Shown: positions 17,158 to 25,402 of the stretch, piece after piece | How positions within the stretch are numbered: the first letter of the stretch is position 1 | Layout: every line of letters starts with the position of its first letter | NCBI RefSeq assembly: GCF_900182595.1 | Contig: NZ_FXTN01000009.1 | Span: 62,001-126,000, forward strand | Direction: 5' to 3' | DNA: 64,000 bases | Source of the DNA: Pedobacter westerhofensis | GTDB taxonomy: Bacteria; Bacteroidota; Bacteroidia; Sphingobacteriales; Sphingobacteriaceae | Made by a program: the position numbers and the translations under genes | The notes under the pieces: generated by a model | Database searches by the model: none | Seen by the model: only the letters and a program-made list of their open reading frames with translations | Told to the model about the DNA's origin: nothing

Positions 17158-17799
17158 CTAAATAAAGATGTCGTTTAAGTAGCTGAGCAGAAAGATCAGT
17201 TCTGACGCATGCTTAAACGTGAAGCCGAGCTTTTTGATGATATTCTTTCGGTGGGTTTTTATCGTGTGAACGCTCAAAAATAGCTTTTCTGCGATTTCTT
17301 TGTTGGCCTTGCCTTCAGCGATTAAGTGAATAATTTCAGTTTCACGATAAGAGAGCAAAGGCGTACCATCCACCTTTCTGGGTGGCAATGTATGTCCGAA
17401 AAGCGTTTCCTGAATTTTCTTGCAATAGTATTGTTCCCTTTTTACAGTGGCATGTATCGCTTCCAGAAGTTCATCAACTGTGGATTCCTTGGAGACATAA
17501 TTCCTGATACCATAGTTGATGGTTTCAAGAATATCGTTTTTGCTTTGCCTGTTGGCCAGTATTAAGATTCTGACGGAATCAAACATTGCACCGATATTCT
17601 GGATATCGTTAGGAGAATAATCGCGGCCGTAATTAGGATCCATAATAACGATATCTGGTTTTAATGCCCAGATCAGTTGTTTCAACTCTTCCGGAGAGCT
17701 GGCTTTGCCAGTTATAACCATGTCCTTTTGCGATGCCAGGGCGGAAATTATCCCTTCACGGGTTAACATTTGATTATCGGCGATAAGTATTCTGATCAC
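17158..17799 (-). CDS. LuxR/NarL-type response regulator
   Basis: This 213-residue two-component regulator has an N-terminal receiver domain (about 1-120) and a C-terminal LuxR HTH (about 149-205, LSYRETEIIHLIAEGKANKEIA). The phosphorylation site is Asp54, the conserved Lys is Lys104 (YVSKES) and the acidic-pocket residue is Asp8. The conserved switch Thr/Ser is Ala82 (ILILANRQ), so phosphorylation signalling may be altered. No histidine kinase is adjacent. It lies upstream of and on the same strand as the DUF4856 operon, 95 nt away, so it may regulate it. That is inference from position. Confidence 0.92.
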   Translation of the reverse strand: MIRILIADNQMLTREGIISALASQKDMVITGKASSPEELKQLIWALKPDIVIMDPNYGRDYSPNDIQNIGAMFDSVRILILANRQSKNDILETINYGIRNYVSKESTVDELLEAIHATVKREQYYCKKIQETLFGHTLPPRKVDGTPLLSYRETEIIHLIAEGKANKEIAEKLFLSVHTIKTHRKNIIKKLGFTFKHASELIFLLSYLNDIFI

Positions 17800-17899
17800 G
17801 TGGGTGTGTTATTAAGTCTGGTTCTAAACAGGCTTACGTGATGCAACTGAGCTTGGTTGCTTCAGGAACAAGATAATTTTTGAGATAATTTGGGAGTGC

Positions 17900-18361
17900 T
17901 TATAACGAGCTGTACTCCGGCAGGTCCTGAAAAAACAAAAACTTAGAGGTCACATGATCAATCTGCGCATAACAATGTTTTAGTCCATTGGTCACTACCA
18001 GCCATTTGGCCTGATGTACAGAATTGTAGCGGGCAGCCTGATCAAACACGCCCTGCGATATCTTAACGGTGGGGGCTTTGCATTCAATCACCATGATCCT
18101 TTCCCCGGCAGTGTTAAAGATCACGATGTCCGTCCGCTTTTGTAACTGGTTTAAACTGAGACCCCCTTCAATTTGTATAAGAGACCGGGGGAATTTTTTG
18201 TCTCTGATCAGATAGTGGATAAAATGCTGCCTCACCCATTCCTCCGGTGTTAGAACCAGATGCTTTTTCCTTACCTCATCAAAGATGAAATGCTGCTCTT
18301 CTTTCAGTGTAATCCTGAAAGGATAGGGCGGGAGGTTCAGTGCTGTTGGTGTAAATGCCAT
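17900..18361 (-). CDS. HsdR N-terminal-like PD-(D/E)XK nuclease domain protein
   Basis: This 153-residue protein corresponds to the N-terminal endonuclease domain of type I restriction subunit HsdR, but without helicase domains. The catalytic core is intact: Glu65 (QIEGG), Asp78 (KRTDIVIFN) and Glu93-Lys95 (VIECKAP). Such short proteins are common in Bacteroidota next to holA and are not part of a restriction system; there is no hsdM or hsdS here. The role is unknown, with DNA repair or replication suggested by the divergent holA. The ATG at 18361 is 5 nt from a -7 element, so the mRNA should be leaderless. Confidence 0.85.
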   Translation of the reverse strand: MAFTPTALNLPPYPFRITLKEEQHFIFDEVRKKHLVLTPEEWVRQHFIHYLIRDKKFPRSLIQIEGGLSLNQLQKRTDIVIFNTAGERIMVIECKAPTVKISQGVFDQAARYNSVHQAKWLVVTNGLKHCYAQIDHVTSKFLFFQDLPEYSSL

Positions 18362-18366
18362 TTGTG

Positions 18367-18374
18367 CAAAAATA
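18367..18374 (-). promoter_or_regulatory. -7 element TATTTTTG immediately before the HsdR-N-like gene
   Basis: A perfect TAnnTTTG match 5 nt before the ATG at 18361. It implies a leaderless transcript. It faces the holA promoter 27 nt away. Confidence 0.6.
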
Positions 18375-18400
18375 ACCTTTAATAATTAGTTTTAAGGGGT

Positions 18401-18408
18401 TACATTTG
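18401..18408 (+). promoter_or_regulatory. -7 element TACATTTG immediately before holA
   Basis: A perfect TAnnTTTG match 8 nt before the holA ATG at 18417, so the transcript should have a leader of 0-3 nt. Confidence 0.55.
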
Positions 18409-18416
18409 AATAATTT

Positions 18417-19442
18417 ATGAGTGCTTCCGATATTATAAAAGACCTTAAAGCTAAAAAGTTTAAGCCTGTATATCTCTTACATGGTGAAGAACCTTATTAC
18501 ATTGACCAGATCATCCATTATATGGAACAGCATATTCTGAATGAGATGGAGAAGGGCTTTAACCAGACAGTTCTGTATGGTAAGGATACGGATATGGCTA
18601 CGATCCTGAATGCGGCAAAACGATATCCGATGATGTCTGATTACCAGCTGATTGTAGTGAAAGAGGCACAGGACCTCAAGTGGTCTAAAGAAACGGAAGG
18701 AAGCAGCAAACAAGCTGAGTTTGTGCAGAATTATTTCGAAAATCCGCTGAGCAGTACCATTCTTGTACTGGGATTTAAGTATGCGAATTTTGACAAACGC
18801 AAGAAGATCTTTAAATCTATCACTAAAAATGGTGTAGTATTTCAATCGGATCCGGTTAGGGATTATAAGCTTGCCCAGTGGATTGAAGAACTGGTTAAAG
18901 AAAAGGGCATGAAGATCGCTCCGCAGGCTTCAGCGTTAATGGCCGAATACCTGGGGGCAGACCTGTCCAAAATTTCCAATGAACTGGAAAAACTAATGCT
19001 CAATATCAGCAAGGATACGACTATTGACACTGATCTTGTCCAGAAGAATATTGGGATCAGTAAAGAATACAACGTATTCGAATTGCAAAAGGCCCTGGCT
19101 GCCAGGAATGTCCTTAAATCTAACCAAATTATCAACTACTTCGCAGATAATCCTAAAGCGAATCCCATGGTGATGGTCATGGCCAATCTCAACTCTTATT
19201 TCTCCAAAATTCTTAAATATCATTATCTGCAGAATAAAAACGATGCGGCTAAAGAACTCGGTGTAAATCCATACTTCGTAAAGGATTATGAAGTTGCTGC
19301 TCGTAACTACAACCTTAACAAGACCTTTGATATTATCAGTCTCCTTCGGGAATACGACTTAAAAAGCAAAGGTGTAGATAGCACAGGCAATGTTACCGAT
19401 GGTGAACTGCTAAAAGAACTGCTGTTTAAAATGATACATTAA
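18417..19442 (+). CDS. holA: DNA polymerase III subunit delta
   Basis: This 341-residue clamp-loader subunit opens the beta sliding clamp during DNA replication. The N-terminal segment FKPVYLLHGEEPYYIDQIIHYM (split AAA+-like domain without a functional Walker A) is diagnostic. The middle has WIEELVKEKGMKIAPQAS and LGADLSKISNELEKL, the lid-domain signature, and the C-terminal collar contains the NPYFVKDYEVAARNY region. It is likely co-transcribed with the EVE gene 19 nt downstream and is divergent from the HsdR-N-like gene. Confidence 0.93.
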   Translation: MSASDIIKDLKAKKFKPVYLLHGEEPYYIDQIIHYMEQHILNEMEKGFNQTVLYGKDTDMATILNAAKRYPMMSDYQLIVVKEAQDLKWSKETEGSSKQAEFVQNYFENPLSSTILVLGFKYANFDKRKKIFKSITKNGVVFQSDPVRDYKLAQWIEELVKEKGMKIAPQASALMAEYLGADLSKISNELEKLMLNISKDTTIDTDLVQKNIGISKEYNVFELQKALAARNVLKSNQIINYFADNPKANPMVMVMANLNSYFSKILKYHYLQNKNDAAKELGVNPYFVKDYEVAARNYNLNKTFDIISLLREYDLKSKGVDSTGNVTDGELLKELLFKMIH

Positions 19443-19461
19443 TTTACGTTTAAATCATACA

Positions 19462-19866
19462 ATGAACTATTTTTTAGTTAAATCAGAACCTTTCAAATAT
19501 AGCTGGGATCAGTTTAATAAGGACGGTCGTACTTTTTGGGACGGTGTAAGAAACTACCAGGCCCGCAACAATATCAAGCTGATGAAGGAGGGCGATCTTG
19601 TTCTTTTTTACCATAGCAACGAGGGAAAAAATGTAGTAGGAATTGCGAAGGTAGTCAGAGAGTTCTATCAGGACCCGACTACAGATGATGCCAACTGGGT
19701 TGTTGTAGATCTTTCGCCCGTGGAAACGCTTAAGAATCCTGTTTCACTGGAACAGATCAAGGCTGAAGAAAGCCTCAAAGAGATATCGCTGATAAAACAG
19801 GGCAGATTGTCCGTGATGCAGCTGAAAGCGACTGAGTTCGATAAGATTCTTGAAATGGGCAGCTAA
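19462..19866 (+). CDS. EVE domain protein
   Basis: This 134-residue single-domain protein has the PUA-like EVE fold, whose aromatic cage reads modified bases in DNA or RNA. The N-terminal NYFLVKSEPFKYSWDQF, the DGVRNYQARNNIKLMKEGDLVLFYHS core and the GRLSVMQLKATEFDKIL end are all characteristic. The product is cytoplasmic. It lies 19 nt behind holA and is probably in the same transcript. Stand-alone EVE proteins are widespread in bacteria with no agreed function; some occur in modification-dependent defence, but no restriction partner lies next to it here. Confidence 0.92.
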   Translation: MNYFLVKSEPFKYSWDQFNKDGRTFWDGVRNYQARNNIKLMKEGDLVLFYHSNEGKNVVGIAKVVREFYQDPTTDDANWVVVDLSPVETLKNPVSLEQIKAEESLKEISLIKQGRLSVMQLKATEFDKILEMGS

Positions 19867-19935
19867 ACAGCTGCCTTTCATTTGCCTGATTGTTGCTGCT
19901 TGTAATGCGAGGAGAGCTATCCCACAATTAAGCTC

Positions 19936-20457
19936 TTAATCCTTGAAAAATAATGCTTTCAGTTCTTTGGCATCACTTGCATCCATCTTCCCTGCTAAAA
20001 TCAGGCGCAATTGTCTTCTTCTCAAAGCACCCGCAAATAATTCAATTTCTTCTTCTGTTTCAGGGGAAAGTTCAGGTACAGGAATCGGCCGGCCGCTCTG
20101 GTCTACAGCTACAAAAGTATAAAAGGCTTCGTTGGATTTAATACGGCTGCCCGATGGAATGTTTTCTGCCCATACATCCATTCTTACTTCTACTGAGGTA
20201 TGAAAAGCACGGGTTACTTTAGCCTCAATAGTAATCACATCGCCAAGTTTAATTGCATGCTGAAAGGAAACGTTATCTACGGAAGCTGTCACGACAATCC
20301 GGTTACAATGCTTCTGTGCGGAGATCGCTGCGGCGATATCCATCCAGTGCAGTAACCTGCCTCCCATTAAATTGTTTAATGTATTGGTATCATTTGGTAA
20401 AACCAATTCATTCATCACCGTCAGTGAATTTTTAGGATGTTTAGCTATTGTGCCCAT
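19936..20457 (-). CDS. Acyl-CoA thioesterase, hotdog fold (YciA/BFIT-like)
   Basis: A 173-residue hotdog-fold thioesterase hydrolysing acyl-CoA to free acid and CoA. LMGGRLLHWMDIAAAISAQKH holds the conserved Asp of the hotdog helix, followed by VVTASVDNVSFQHAIKLGD and the Glu-rich C-terminus. I chose the ATG at 20457 (MGTIAKHPK). The longer frame from 20478 would run through the -7 element at 20466-20473. A second, similar thioesterase lies at 33535-34083. The substrate chain length is unknown. Confidence 0.88.
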   Translation of the reverse strand: MGTIAKHPKNSLTVMNELVLPNDTNTLNNLMGGRLLHWMDIAAAISAQKHCNRIVVTASVDNVSFQHAIKLGDVITIEAKVTRAFHTSVEVRMDVWAENIPSGSRIKSNEAFYTFVAVDQSGRPIPVPELSPETEEEIELFAGALRRRQLRLILAGKMDASDAKELKALFFKD

Positions 20458-20465
20458 ATTGGCTG

Positions 20466-20473
20466 CAAAAGTA
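20466..20473 (-). promoter_or_regulatory. -7 element TACTTTTG immediately before the thioesterase gene
   Basis: A perfect TAnnTTTG match followed by CAGCCAAT then ATG. It fixes the start at 20457 and predicts a leader of 0-3 nt. The same TTTTGCAGCCAA-ATG arrangement recurs at the ABC-F gene. Confidence 0.6.
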
Positions 20474-20534
20474 AACAAAAACTAACACTTCATGTTATCT
20501 CTCTGCGCTCATACAAAAAACGTATATAGAAATA

Positions 20535-22022
20535 ATGATCAATCAAACCCTGATACAGTACTTCCACTGGTATTACAACGACGAATTAAAATTATGGAAA
20601 AAAGTCTCATCCGAGGCTAAATCACTCAAAGATATAGGCATAACAGGAGCATGGCTTCCGCCGGCTTATAAATGTACTGAAGGTAGCAACTCTGTAGGAT
20701 ATGATTGCTATGATTTGTACGATCTGGGAGAATTTGATCAGAAGAACAGTGTTCCTACAAGATATGGAACCAAAGAAGAGTATCTGCAGGCCATAAAAGA
20801 CTTGCACGATCAGGAAATCATGGTTGTTGCCGATGTGGTTTTCAATCACAAAGCCGGAGCAGATGAACTGGAGAAAGTACCTGTTAAACGTGTAAATCCG
20901 GATAACCGTGCTGAATTTACTTCTGATCAGTTTGAAATAGAAGCATGGACAAAATTCACTTTTCCGGGAAGAAAAGGTAAATACTCAGAATTTATCTGGG
21001 ATAAAAGATGCTTTAGTGGTATCGACTGGGCGGAGGACCTTCAGGAAACTGCGATTTTCTCTATTCAAAATGAATATGGTGACGGATGGGAAGATGTTCC
21101 CTCAGATGAAATGGGAAATTATGATTACCTGATGTTCAATGATATTGAATTCAGAAATAAAGCTGTCCGTGAAGAGTTAAAGAGATGGGGCGAGTGGTAT
21201 TATGAAACCTGTGGTATGGGTGGGTTCAGGCTTGATGCCGTAAAGCATATTTCTCCAAGATACCTGGCAGAATGGCTGGATCATATGAAAGCTAAATTCG
21301 ACAAAGATTTCTTTATCGTTGCAGAAAACTGGATACTGGATGATGTGCAGAAACTAAGGGATTATGTAGATCTTACAGAAGGAAGGATGCAGTTATTTGA
21401 TTCCATGCTGCACCATAATTTTTACCAGGCCGGACAACAGGGAAGCGATTATGATCTAAGCAAGATATTTAATGATACACTGGTAGAATCACACCCCCAG
21501 CTATCGGTAACATTTGTGGATAACCATGACTCACAGCCGCTGCAATCGCTGGAGGCTTATGTGGATTTCTGGTTCAGGCCGCTGGCTTACGCGCTGATCC
21601 TATTGAGGGAACAGGGAATACCATGTGTCTTCTATCCGGATCTGTATGGTGCAAAATACATAGATAAAGACAATGATGGAAATGATGCAGATGTAGAATT
21701 GATTGGTGTGCCCCAGCTGGACGTAATGGTCAGAACAAGAAGGGATGCTGCACATGGAATTCAACGGGAATACTTTGATCATCCAAACTGCATTGGTTTT
21801 ACCAGAGAAGGAACTGCAGAGCAGGAAAATTCTGGGGTAGCTGTAGTATTAAGTAATGGAGAAGAAGGATCTAAACATATGGAAATGGGGCCGGCACAAG
21901 CGGGTAAGGTTTTCGTAGATGCCCTTGGTCACAGAACCGAAGAAGTAACAGTTGGTGACGACGGATGGGGGGATTTCTTCTGCCAGGCAGGCAGCGTATC
22001 TATCTGGGTGCGTAAAAACTAA
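20535..22022 (+). CDS. Cytoplasmic alpha-amylase (GH13, subfamily 5-like)
   Basis: This 495-residue enzyme cleaves alpha-1,4-glucans. There is no signal peptide, so it acts in the cytoplasm, probably on glycogen or imported maltodextrins. The GH13 triad is present: nucleophile Asp234 (GGFRLDAVKH), acid/base Glu264 (FIVAENW) and transition-state Asp332 (FVDNHDSQP). ADVVFNHKAGADELE near residue 100 contains the calcium/substrate-binding Asn-His, and the N-terminal LIQYFHWYYNDELKLWKK is typical of subfamily 5. Domain B and the short C-terminal beta domain complete the usual length. It stands alone, divergent from the thioesterase gene. Confidence 0.94.
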   Translation: MINQTLIQYFHWYYNDELKLWKKVSSEAKSLKDIGITGAWLPPAYKCTEGSNSVGYDCYDLYDLGEFDQKNSVPTRYGTKEEYLQAIKDLHDQEIMVVADVVFNHKAGADELEKVPVKRVNPDNRAEFTSDQFEIEAWTKFTFPGRKGKYSEFIWDKRCFSGIDWAEDLQETAIFSIQNEYGDGWEDVPSDEMGNYDYLMFNDIEFRNKAVREELKRWGEWYYETCGMGGFRLDAVKHISPRYLAEWLDHMKAKFDKDFFIVAENWILDDVQKLRDYVDLTEGRMQLFDSMLHHNFYQAGQQGSDYDLSKIFNDTLVESHPQLSVTFVDNHDSQPLQSLEAYVDFWFRPLAYALILLREQGIPCVFYPDLYGAKYIDKDNDGNDADVELIGVPQLDVMVRTRRDAAHGIQREYFDHPNCIGFTREGTAEQENSGVAVVLSNGEEGSKHMEMGPAQAGKVFVDALGHRTEEVTVGDDGWGDFFCQAGSVSIWVRKN

Positions 22023-22050
22023 TTGGTCTTCAGCCTAATATGGCTGTAGT

Positions 22051-23316
22051 TTACTTTTGTACGGTGCTGACCAGATTGTAACCAATCAGTTCATCCCAGC
22101 GGCTGCCGGGCCTGCGGTAATAAACAAAGGCCTGGTAGTCATTTTCCGTTTCAAAGAAAGAACCTTCAAAAGTAGTATTGTCGGCTTTGCCGGAAGAGTT
22201 GTCCCTCCATGTGTACTGATAATCATATACGCCCTGTTTCAGGTACAGGCTGGCAAAGAATTTCTTTTTTACAGGATCAAATTTGAGTTTGTTTTCTTCA
22301 GTGAGGGTATAATTATTAAACCTGCCCACTACATAGATATTCCCGTTGTCAGAAGGGGTTTTTGAATTCAGCGTAAATAGTACGCGCTGATAATCACTGT
22401 CGCTATCGTTGTCGATATTGTCCTGGTTACGGACAAAGAAAGCCCCGTTGTCATCGTTAAATTGTGTGTATTTGGGCGCATTGCTGTTCAGGTCCTGAAA
22501 TAAGACCACATTATTGGTGCTGTCTGTAAATATATCCTGCACATGCTCCCCTTTAAAACGAACGCTGCGCGAATCAAATTTCCTGAATTCATTGCTGCCT
22601 GAAAAATCGTTGCTCGCCAGGTCATTGTAAATCAGTGAACCAGGTTTCACAAACGTAGGTTTGGTATTCAGTTTAGCTGTTAAGGGATTGCCATTTTGCA
22701 GCAGTACCATCTTTACGTCCTGATAGGGATTTTGAATGCTGATGGTATAAGTAACGGTTACGTTCAGTTTCTGGTTGCTGAACCTTAGTGATACCTCATT
22801 GCTCGGTAAAATCTGTGTCCCGATATTTACCTGTTTGTCTGCAATAAAAAACCGTTGTGAACAAACGGGCTTCTTTTGATCACCATCTTCATAAACTTTG
22901 AGCAGATAATTTCCCGAAAGCTTTGGCTTAATCTGGTCATTTGGCAGACTGAGCGTATAATGCGTAAATTTCTGAAGGGTCTTCGAAGAATAGGCATAAT
23001 CTACAATCCTGTCTTCGGTAGTTCCTTCAAGATAATCCAGGGCAGAAATACCCGAAGATTTCCAGTCGTAGGTGCAGTGTTCCACCGTATACCAGTAGTT
23101 TTTACTGCCGCCACGCAGGTCGTCAAAAGAAAAAAGCAACTGCTCGGAAGAACCGAGTGTGATTACAGGAAGGGATTGCTCTTTTTGGGCATTGTAGCAT
23201 TGTACGGTTTTGATCTGTGAATTATACACCTGGTTATCGTACACAAATTGCTGCTGTGCGCAGGCAATCTGAAGGATGAACAAACTTAAAAAGAGCAATA
23301 CCCCCGTTTTGATCAT
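22051..23316 (-). CDS. DUF5103 protein, type IX secretion plug family
   Basis: This 421-residue secreted protein has a signal peptide (1-20, ending IACAQQ). It is the DUF5103 protein of Bacteroidota, whose homologues occupy the plug position of the type IX secretion translocon SprA/Sov. The N-terminal part (VYDNQVYNSQIKTVQCYN, then QLLFSFDDLRGGSKNYWYT) and the later beta-sandwich with NIYVVGRFNNYTLTEENK match the family. It is translated from an ATG sharing one base with the stop of the ABC-F gene, so the two are coupled. No other T9SS gene is in the window. Confidence 0.87.
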   Translation of the reverse strand: MIKTGVLLFLSLFILQIACAQQQFVYDNQVYNSQIKTVQCYNAQKEQSLPVITLGSSEQLLFSFDDLRGGSKNYWYTVEHCTYDWKSSGISALDYLEGTTEDRIVDYAYSSKTLQKFTHYTLSLPNDQIKPKLSGNYLLKVYEDGDQKKPVCSQRFFIADKQVNIGTQILPSNEVSLRFSNQKLNVTVTYTISIQNPYQDVKMVLLQNGNPLTAKLNTKPTFVKPGSLIYNDLASNDFSGSNEFRKFDSRSVRFKGEHVQDIFTDSTNNVVLFQDLNSNAPKYTQFNDDNGAFFVRNQDNIDNDSDSDYQRVLFTLNSKTPSDNGNIYVVGRFNNYTLTEENKLKFDPVKKKFFASLYLKQGVYDYQYTWRDNSSGKADNTTFEGSFFETENDYQAFVYYRRPGSRWDELIGYNLVSTVQK

Positions 23317-25235
23317 TAGTTGCTTTCTAGTTCCATAATCTCAGCGGCAAGCTCTTCCCATTTGTTCTGGGCAGTGTCAAGCAACTGTTTTGCTGTCTGG
23401 TATTTTTTATTTGCCTCGGCCAGTTTAGCCTTATCGCTGTATACTTTTTCATCGGCAAGTTCAGCTTCAACAGCTTTCACATCTTTGTCCAGCTGGACAG
23501 TTTCCTGTTCAATCTTCTGCAGCTGGTCGTTCAGTTTTTTTAGCTGCTGCTGACTGTTCACCGTAACCGGTTTTGGTTCCGCTTTAGGTTTTACTTCTTT
23601 CTCCGCAGGTTTTACAGGGATACTCTTTGCAACAGGCGGCACGCGTTTGCTGTTCCAGACTTCGTATTCGGCATAGGTACCCGGATATTGTTTAATCTGT
23701 TCTTCTTCGATAAACCAGATTTTGTTGGCTACGTTATCCAGGAAGTACCTGTCGTGGGATACGGCAATGAAAGTTCCTTCAAACTGTTTAAGGGCCTGGA
23801 TCAGGATGTTTACAGACTGGATGTCAAGGTGATTCGTAGGCTCATCCAGGATCAGGAAGTTAGAGTCTGTTGTGAGCGACTTTGCCAGGGCTACCCTTGA
23901 TTTTTCTCCTCCTGAAAGGACTTTGATTTTCTTGAATACATCGTCGCCGGTGAACAGGAAACAGCCAAGGATGCCCCTTAACTCTGTGTCTGTATGTTTC
24001 GGCGCAAATGCCTGCAGTTCTTCAAGGATGCTGTTTCCCAGGTGGAGCGACTCCAGCTGGTGCTGTGCAAAGAAAGTTGTAGTTACATTGTGGCCAGTCT
24101 CGCAGGTACCATCAAATTTCTCTACGCCTGCAACCATCCTTAGCAGGGTTGACTTTCCTTTACCATTGGCACCGATAAGGGCAATTTTATCACCTTTTTC
24201 GATAACTGCTTCGGCATTTTCAAGGATATCTATATTCGGATATTTCTTGGTGGCATTTTCAATCCTGATCACGTGCCGGCCGGAAGGTTTGGTAAACTTA
24301 AAGCTGAAGTTTACTGTTGGGTTATCGTCGTCCACATCCTCTACGCGTTCCATCTTGTCCAGTGCTTTCATGCGCGACTGTGCCATTTTAGCCTTGCTGG
24401 CTTTGGCTTTGAAACGCTCGATCAGTTTCTCTTCCTGTTTAATCTTGGCCTGCTGGTTTTTGAACTCACCTTTCTGAATCTCGCCGCGAAGCGATTTCTC
24501 TTCCAGGTAGAAGGTGTAGTTTCCTGCATACGTGGTTAGCTTTCCCTTGCGCGATTCTACCGTACGGTTAACGATTTTGTCCAGGAAGTACCTGTCATGG
24601 GATACAATCACGATTGCACCTTCAAATCCTGCAAGATATGTTTCCAGCCATTTGATGGAAGGTAAATCCATGTGGTTGGTAGGCTCATCCAGTAAAAGGA
24701 TATCCGGTGTTTGCAAAAGGATTTTTGCCAGCATGACACGCATTCTCCAGCCTCCTGAAAAAGTATTCAGCGGGCGGTGCTGATCTGCAGTGCTGAAACC
24801 CAGACCGGCAAGGATCTCATTAGCTTTGTACTCAATGTTATAACCGTCCAAAGCCTCAAACTCCTGCTGCTTGTCGCTCAGTTTGTTCAGCACTTCTTCA
24901 GAATAGTCAGTTTCTATCTTTTTTAACAGCTCTTCAATTTCGTCATGTATCTGGTTCTGGCGCTCAAAAGCTTCCATGGCAACATGCAAAATCGTATGGT
25001 GGGATTCGTAAGATAGCAGATCCTGGTTCAGGTAACCGATTTTCAGGTCTTTAGACATGGAAATACTGCCCGAAGAAGGTGCGTACTCTCCTACGATTAT
25101 TTTTAATAAAGTGGATTTTCCCGTTCCATTGGCACCAATAAGGCCAATTCTTTCTCCTGGTTTAATGTGCCAGTTCGCTTCATCATATAAAGCCCTTGAA
25201 CCTATGAGGAATGTTAAGTCGTTTATCGAAATCAT
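23316..25235 (-). CDS. ABC-F family ATPase (EttA/Uup-like, C-terminal coiled coil)
   Basis: This 639-residue soluble ATPase with two nucleotide-binding domains and no membrane part acts on ribosomes; the ABC-F group includes translation factors and antibiotic-protection proteins. Walker A is GANGTGKST in the first domain and GANGKGKST in the second. Signature motifs are FSGGWRMR and LSGGEKSR, and both Walker B motifs read LLDEPTNH or ILDEPTNH. The P-site linker is at about 240-320. A Lys/Glu-rich coiled coil fills about 545-639, as in Uup. I start at 25235 (MISINDLTF) because the frame from 25289 crosses the promoter. Confidence 0.93.
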   Translation of the reverse strand: MISINDLTFLIGSRALYDEANWHIKPGERIGLIGANGTGKSTLLKIIVGEYAPSSGSISMSKDLKIGYLNQDLLSYESHHTILHVAMEAFERQNQIHDEIEELLKKIETDYSEEVLNKLSDKQQEFEALDGYNIEYKANEILAGLGFSTADQHRPLNTFSGGWRMRVMLAKILLQTPDILLLDEPTNHMDLPSIKWLETYLAGFEGAIVIVSHDRYFLDKIVNRTVESRKGKLTTYAGNYTFYLEEKSLRGEIQKGEFKNQQAKIKQEEKLIERFKAKASKAKMAQSRMKALDKMERVEDVDDDNPTVNFSFKFTKPSGRHVIRIENATKKYPNIDILENAEAVIEKGDKIALIGANGKGKSTLLRMVAGVEKFDGTCETGHNVTTTFFAQHQLESLHLGNSILEELQAFAPKHTDTELRGILGCFLFTGDDVFKKIKVLSGGEKSRVALAKSLTTDSNFLILDEPTNHLDIQSVNILIQALKQFEGTFIAVSHDRYFLDNVANKIWFIEEEQIKQYPGTYAEYEVWNSKRVPPVAKSIPVKPAEKEVKPKAEPKPVTVNSQQQLKKLNDQLQKIEQETVQLDKDVKAVEAELADEKVYSDKAKLAEANKKYQTAKQLLDTAQNKWEELAAEIMELESN

Positions 25236-25243
25236 GTTGGCTG

Positions 25244-25251
25244 CAAAAATA
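25244..25251 (-). promoter_or_regulatory. -7 element TATTTTTG immediately before the ABC-F gene
   Basis: A perfect TAnnTTTG match followed by CAGCCAAC then ATG. It rules out the upstream ATG at 25289 and predicts an almost leaderless mRNA. Confidence 0.62.
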
Positions 25252-25390
25252 CAATTTTTAGGCGCATTTTGTTTGATATTCAATAGCATCTCAGCTTAAT
25301 TTCTACGATTTTATTACATGATCAGGTAATTTTGAACTGTACCGGGCATGGGTGCCGATCTTTTTGATTAATATACTGACCACATTTTTT

Positions 25391-25398
25391 TATCTTCG
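25391..25398 (+). promoter_or_regulatory. Probable -7 element TATCTTCG before pyrD
   Basis: TATCTTCG differs from TAnnTTTG by one base and lies 4 nt before the ATG at 25403. It argues for that start over the ATG at 25352. Confidence 0.4.
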
Positions 25399-25402
25399 TG
25401 GC

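Noticed and set aside
17900..18361. Restriction-modification locus from the HsdR-N-like gene
   Set aside because: There is no helicase part, no hsdM or hsdS, and the neighbour is holA. The EVE gene nearby is co-transcribed with holA, so a defence island is not supported.
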